Shown piece by piece: positions 63,646 to 64,000 of a stretch of DNA of 64,000 nt (its first letter is position 1; every line of letters starts with the position of its first letter). Where the stretch lies: contig NZ_FQYU01000003.1 of assembly GCF_900141855.1 (NCBI RefSeq), positions 325,939-389,938 on the forward strand. The letters run 5' to 3'. Origin of the DNA: Pseudozobellia thermophila. Lineage in GTDB: Bacteria; Bacteroidota; Bacteroidia; Flavobacteriales; Flavobacteriaceae. Under the pieces are notes generated by a model that was given only the letters and a program-made list of their open reading frames with translations, was not told the DNA's origin and did no database searches. The position numbers and the translations under genes are program-made.

Positions 63646-64000
63646 TTATGGGGTCATTGAGGGTGGGACACTTGCCGTGCCCCATTTTTTATTGGGGGTT
63701 GGTCCCATCTTGAATTCCAAGACGGCGCCTTTTGTAATTTCTTCGTGGGTGATCCAGGTTCTATTAAAAGGCTTTCCATTGAGTCGGGCCGATTGAATGT
63801 ACACGTTTTCCCTTGAATTGTTCGATGTCCGTACCGTAAAGGTTTTGTTGTTGGGCAACTGCAGGCTCAACTCCTCAAAGAGAGGGCTGCCAATGGTATA
63901 GACCGTATTGCCGGGTGCCATAGGGTAAATGCCCATGGCGCTCAGGACGTACCATGAAGACAGGGATCCCATATCGTCGTTGCCGGGTAGGCCGCCGGGA
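63646..64000 (-). CDS. GH92 alpha-mannosidase, C-terminal part (5' end outside window)
   Basis: The 118 visible residues include GGLPGNDDMGSLSSWYVLSA, a signature of GH92 exo-alpha-mannosidases, with the DD pair as catalytic/metal-contact residues. MGIYPMAPGNTVYTIGSPL and a C-terminal beta-sandwich follow. GH92 enzymes are Ca2+-dependent and act on alpha-1,2-, 1,3-, 1,4- or 1,6-linked mannose, often of N-glycans or yeast mannan. The gene continues beyond base 64000. It is divided from the next gene by 171 bp without a coding frame. Confidence 0.92.
   Translation of the reverse strand, partial: PGGLPGNDDMGSLSSWYVLSAMGIYPMAPGNTVYTIGSPLFEELSLQLPNNKTFTVRTSNNSRENVYIQSARLNGKPFNRTWITHEEITKGAVLEFKMGPTPNKKWGTASVPPSMTP

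Noticed and set aside
1-64000. CRISPR arrays, insertion sequences, integrases or prophage genes
   Set aside because: Looked for regular spaced repeats, transposase or recombinase motifs and found none; the tRNA-Leu has no integrase or repeated 3' end beside it.

Overview
The window looks like a chromosomal segment of a marine Bacteroidota, most likely Flavobacteriaceae of the Zobellia/Maribacter type. Support comes from a SusC/SusD pair, weak Shine-Dalgarno sites, TAnnTTTG-like -7 boxes, a flavobacterial carotenoid operon, a surA-moxR-aconitase neighbourhood, and moderate GC with many lipoprotein signals. Genus assignment is inference; no rRNA is present.

Region 1 (1-17.2 kb) is mostly housekeeping. 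It holds the 3' part of recQ, an S66 LD-carboxypeptidase with a Tat-like signal, a carboxypeptidase-regulatory-domain protein, an RluF-type pseudouridine synthase, a DUF3999/DUF2339 membrane pair, a small operon (SRPBCC protein, 80-aa protein, class A beta-lactamase-fold hydrolase), two periplasmic peptidyl-prolyl isomerases, a MoxR ATPase, aconitase, and a thioredoxin-fold protein with no cysteine. Region 2 (17.2-21.1 kb) is a carotenoid operon, merR-crtI-crtB-crtZ. Its regulator carries the B12-binding motifs of CarH. A tRNA-Leu(GAG) follows upstream.

Region 3 (21.3-33.5 kb) is an exopolysaccharide-like locus. It encodes a response-regulator receiver fused to a family-2 glycosyltransferase, a divergent operon (1029-aa GT-C-like membrane protein, lipoprotein, membrane-anchored GH5-like hydrolase), a GT4 glycosyltransferase with a Wzx-type flippase, and a TPR plus beta-barrel exporter-like protein. 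Region 4 (33.6-38.8 kb) is a compact, translationally coupled signalling operon: single-domain receiver, H-NOX haem sensor, PAS histidine kinase, FIST (NosP-like) sensor, second histidine kinase and HPt. Two potential nitric-oxide sensors, each beside a kinase, sit next to a polysaccharide locus whose glycosyltransferase carries a receiver domain. This combination is the best candidate for an undescribed system here.

Region 5 (38.9-46.7 kb) is a minus-strand catabolic-looking operon: Na+/solute symporter, two small membrane proteins, GH2 exo-glucosaminidase-like enzyme, DegT/StrS aminotransferase, glycerophosphodiesterase and Gfo/Idh dehydrogenase. Region 6 (47.3-64 kb) is a polysaccharide utilisation locus: SusC, SusD, an (alpha/alpha)-toroid-like protein, a SUMF1-fold protein lacking the catalytic cysteines, a GH20b/GH67-like lipoprotein, ROK kinase, SIS isomerase, YidR-like propeller and a FucP/NagP-type MFS transporter. 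Opposite these lie a large propeller-plus-toroid lipoprotein and the 3' part of a GH92 alpha-mannosidase. The 542-bp gap between regions 5 and 6 carries several inverted repeats and a -7-like box just upstream of susC, which look like operators. The glycan substrate cannot be fixed from sequence, but GH92, GH20-like and GH2 neighbours point to a mannose- and/or hexosamine-containing glycan.
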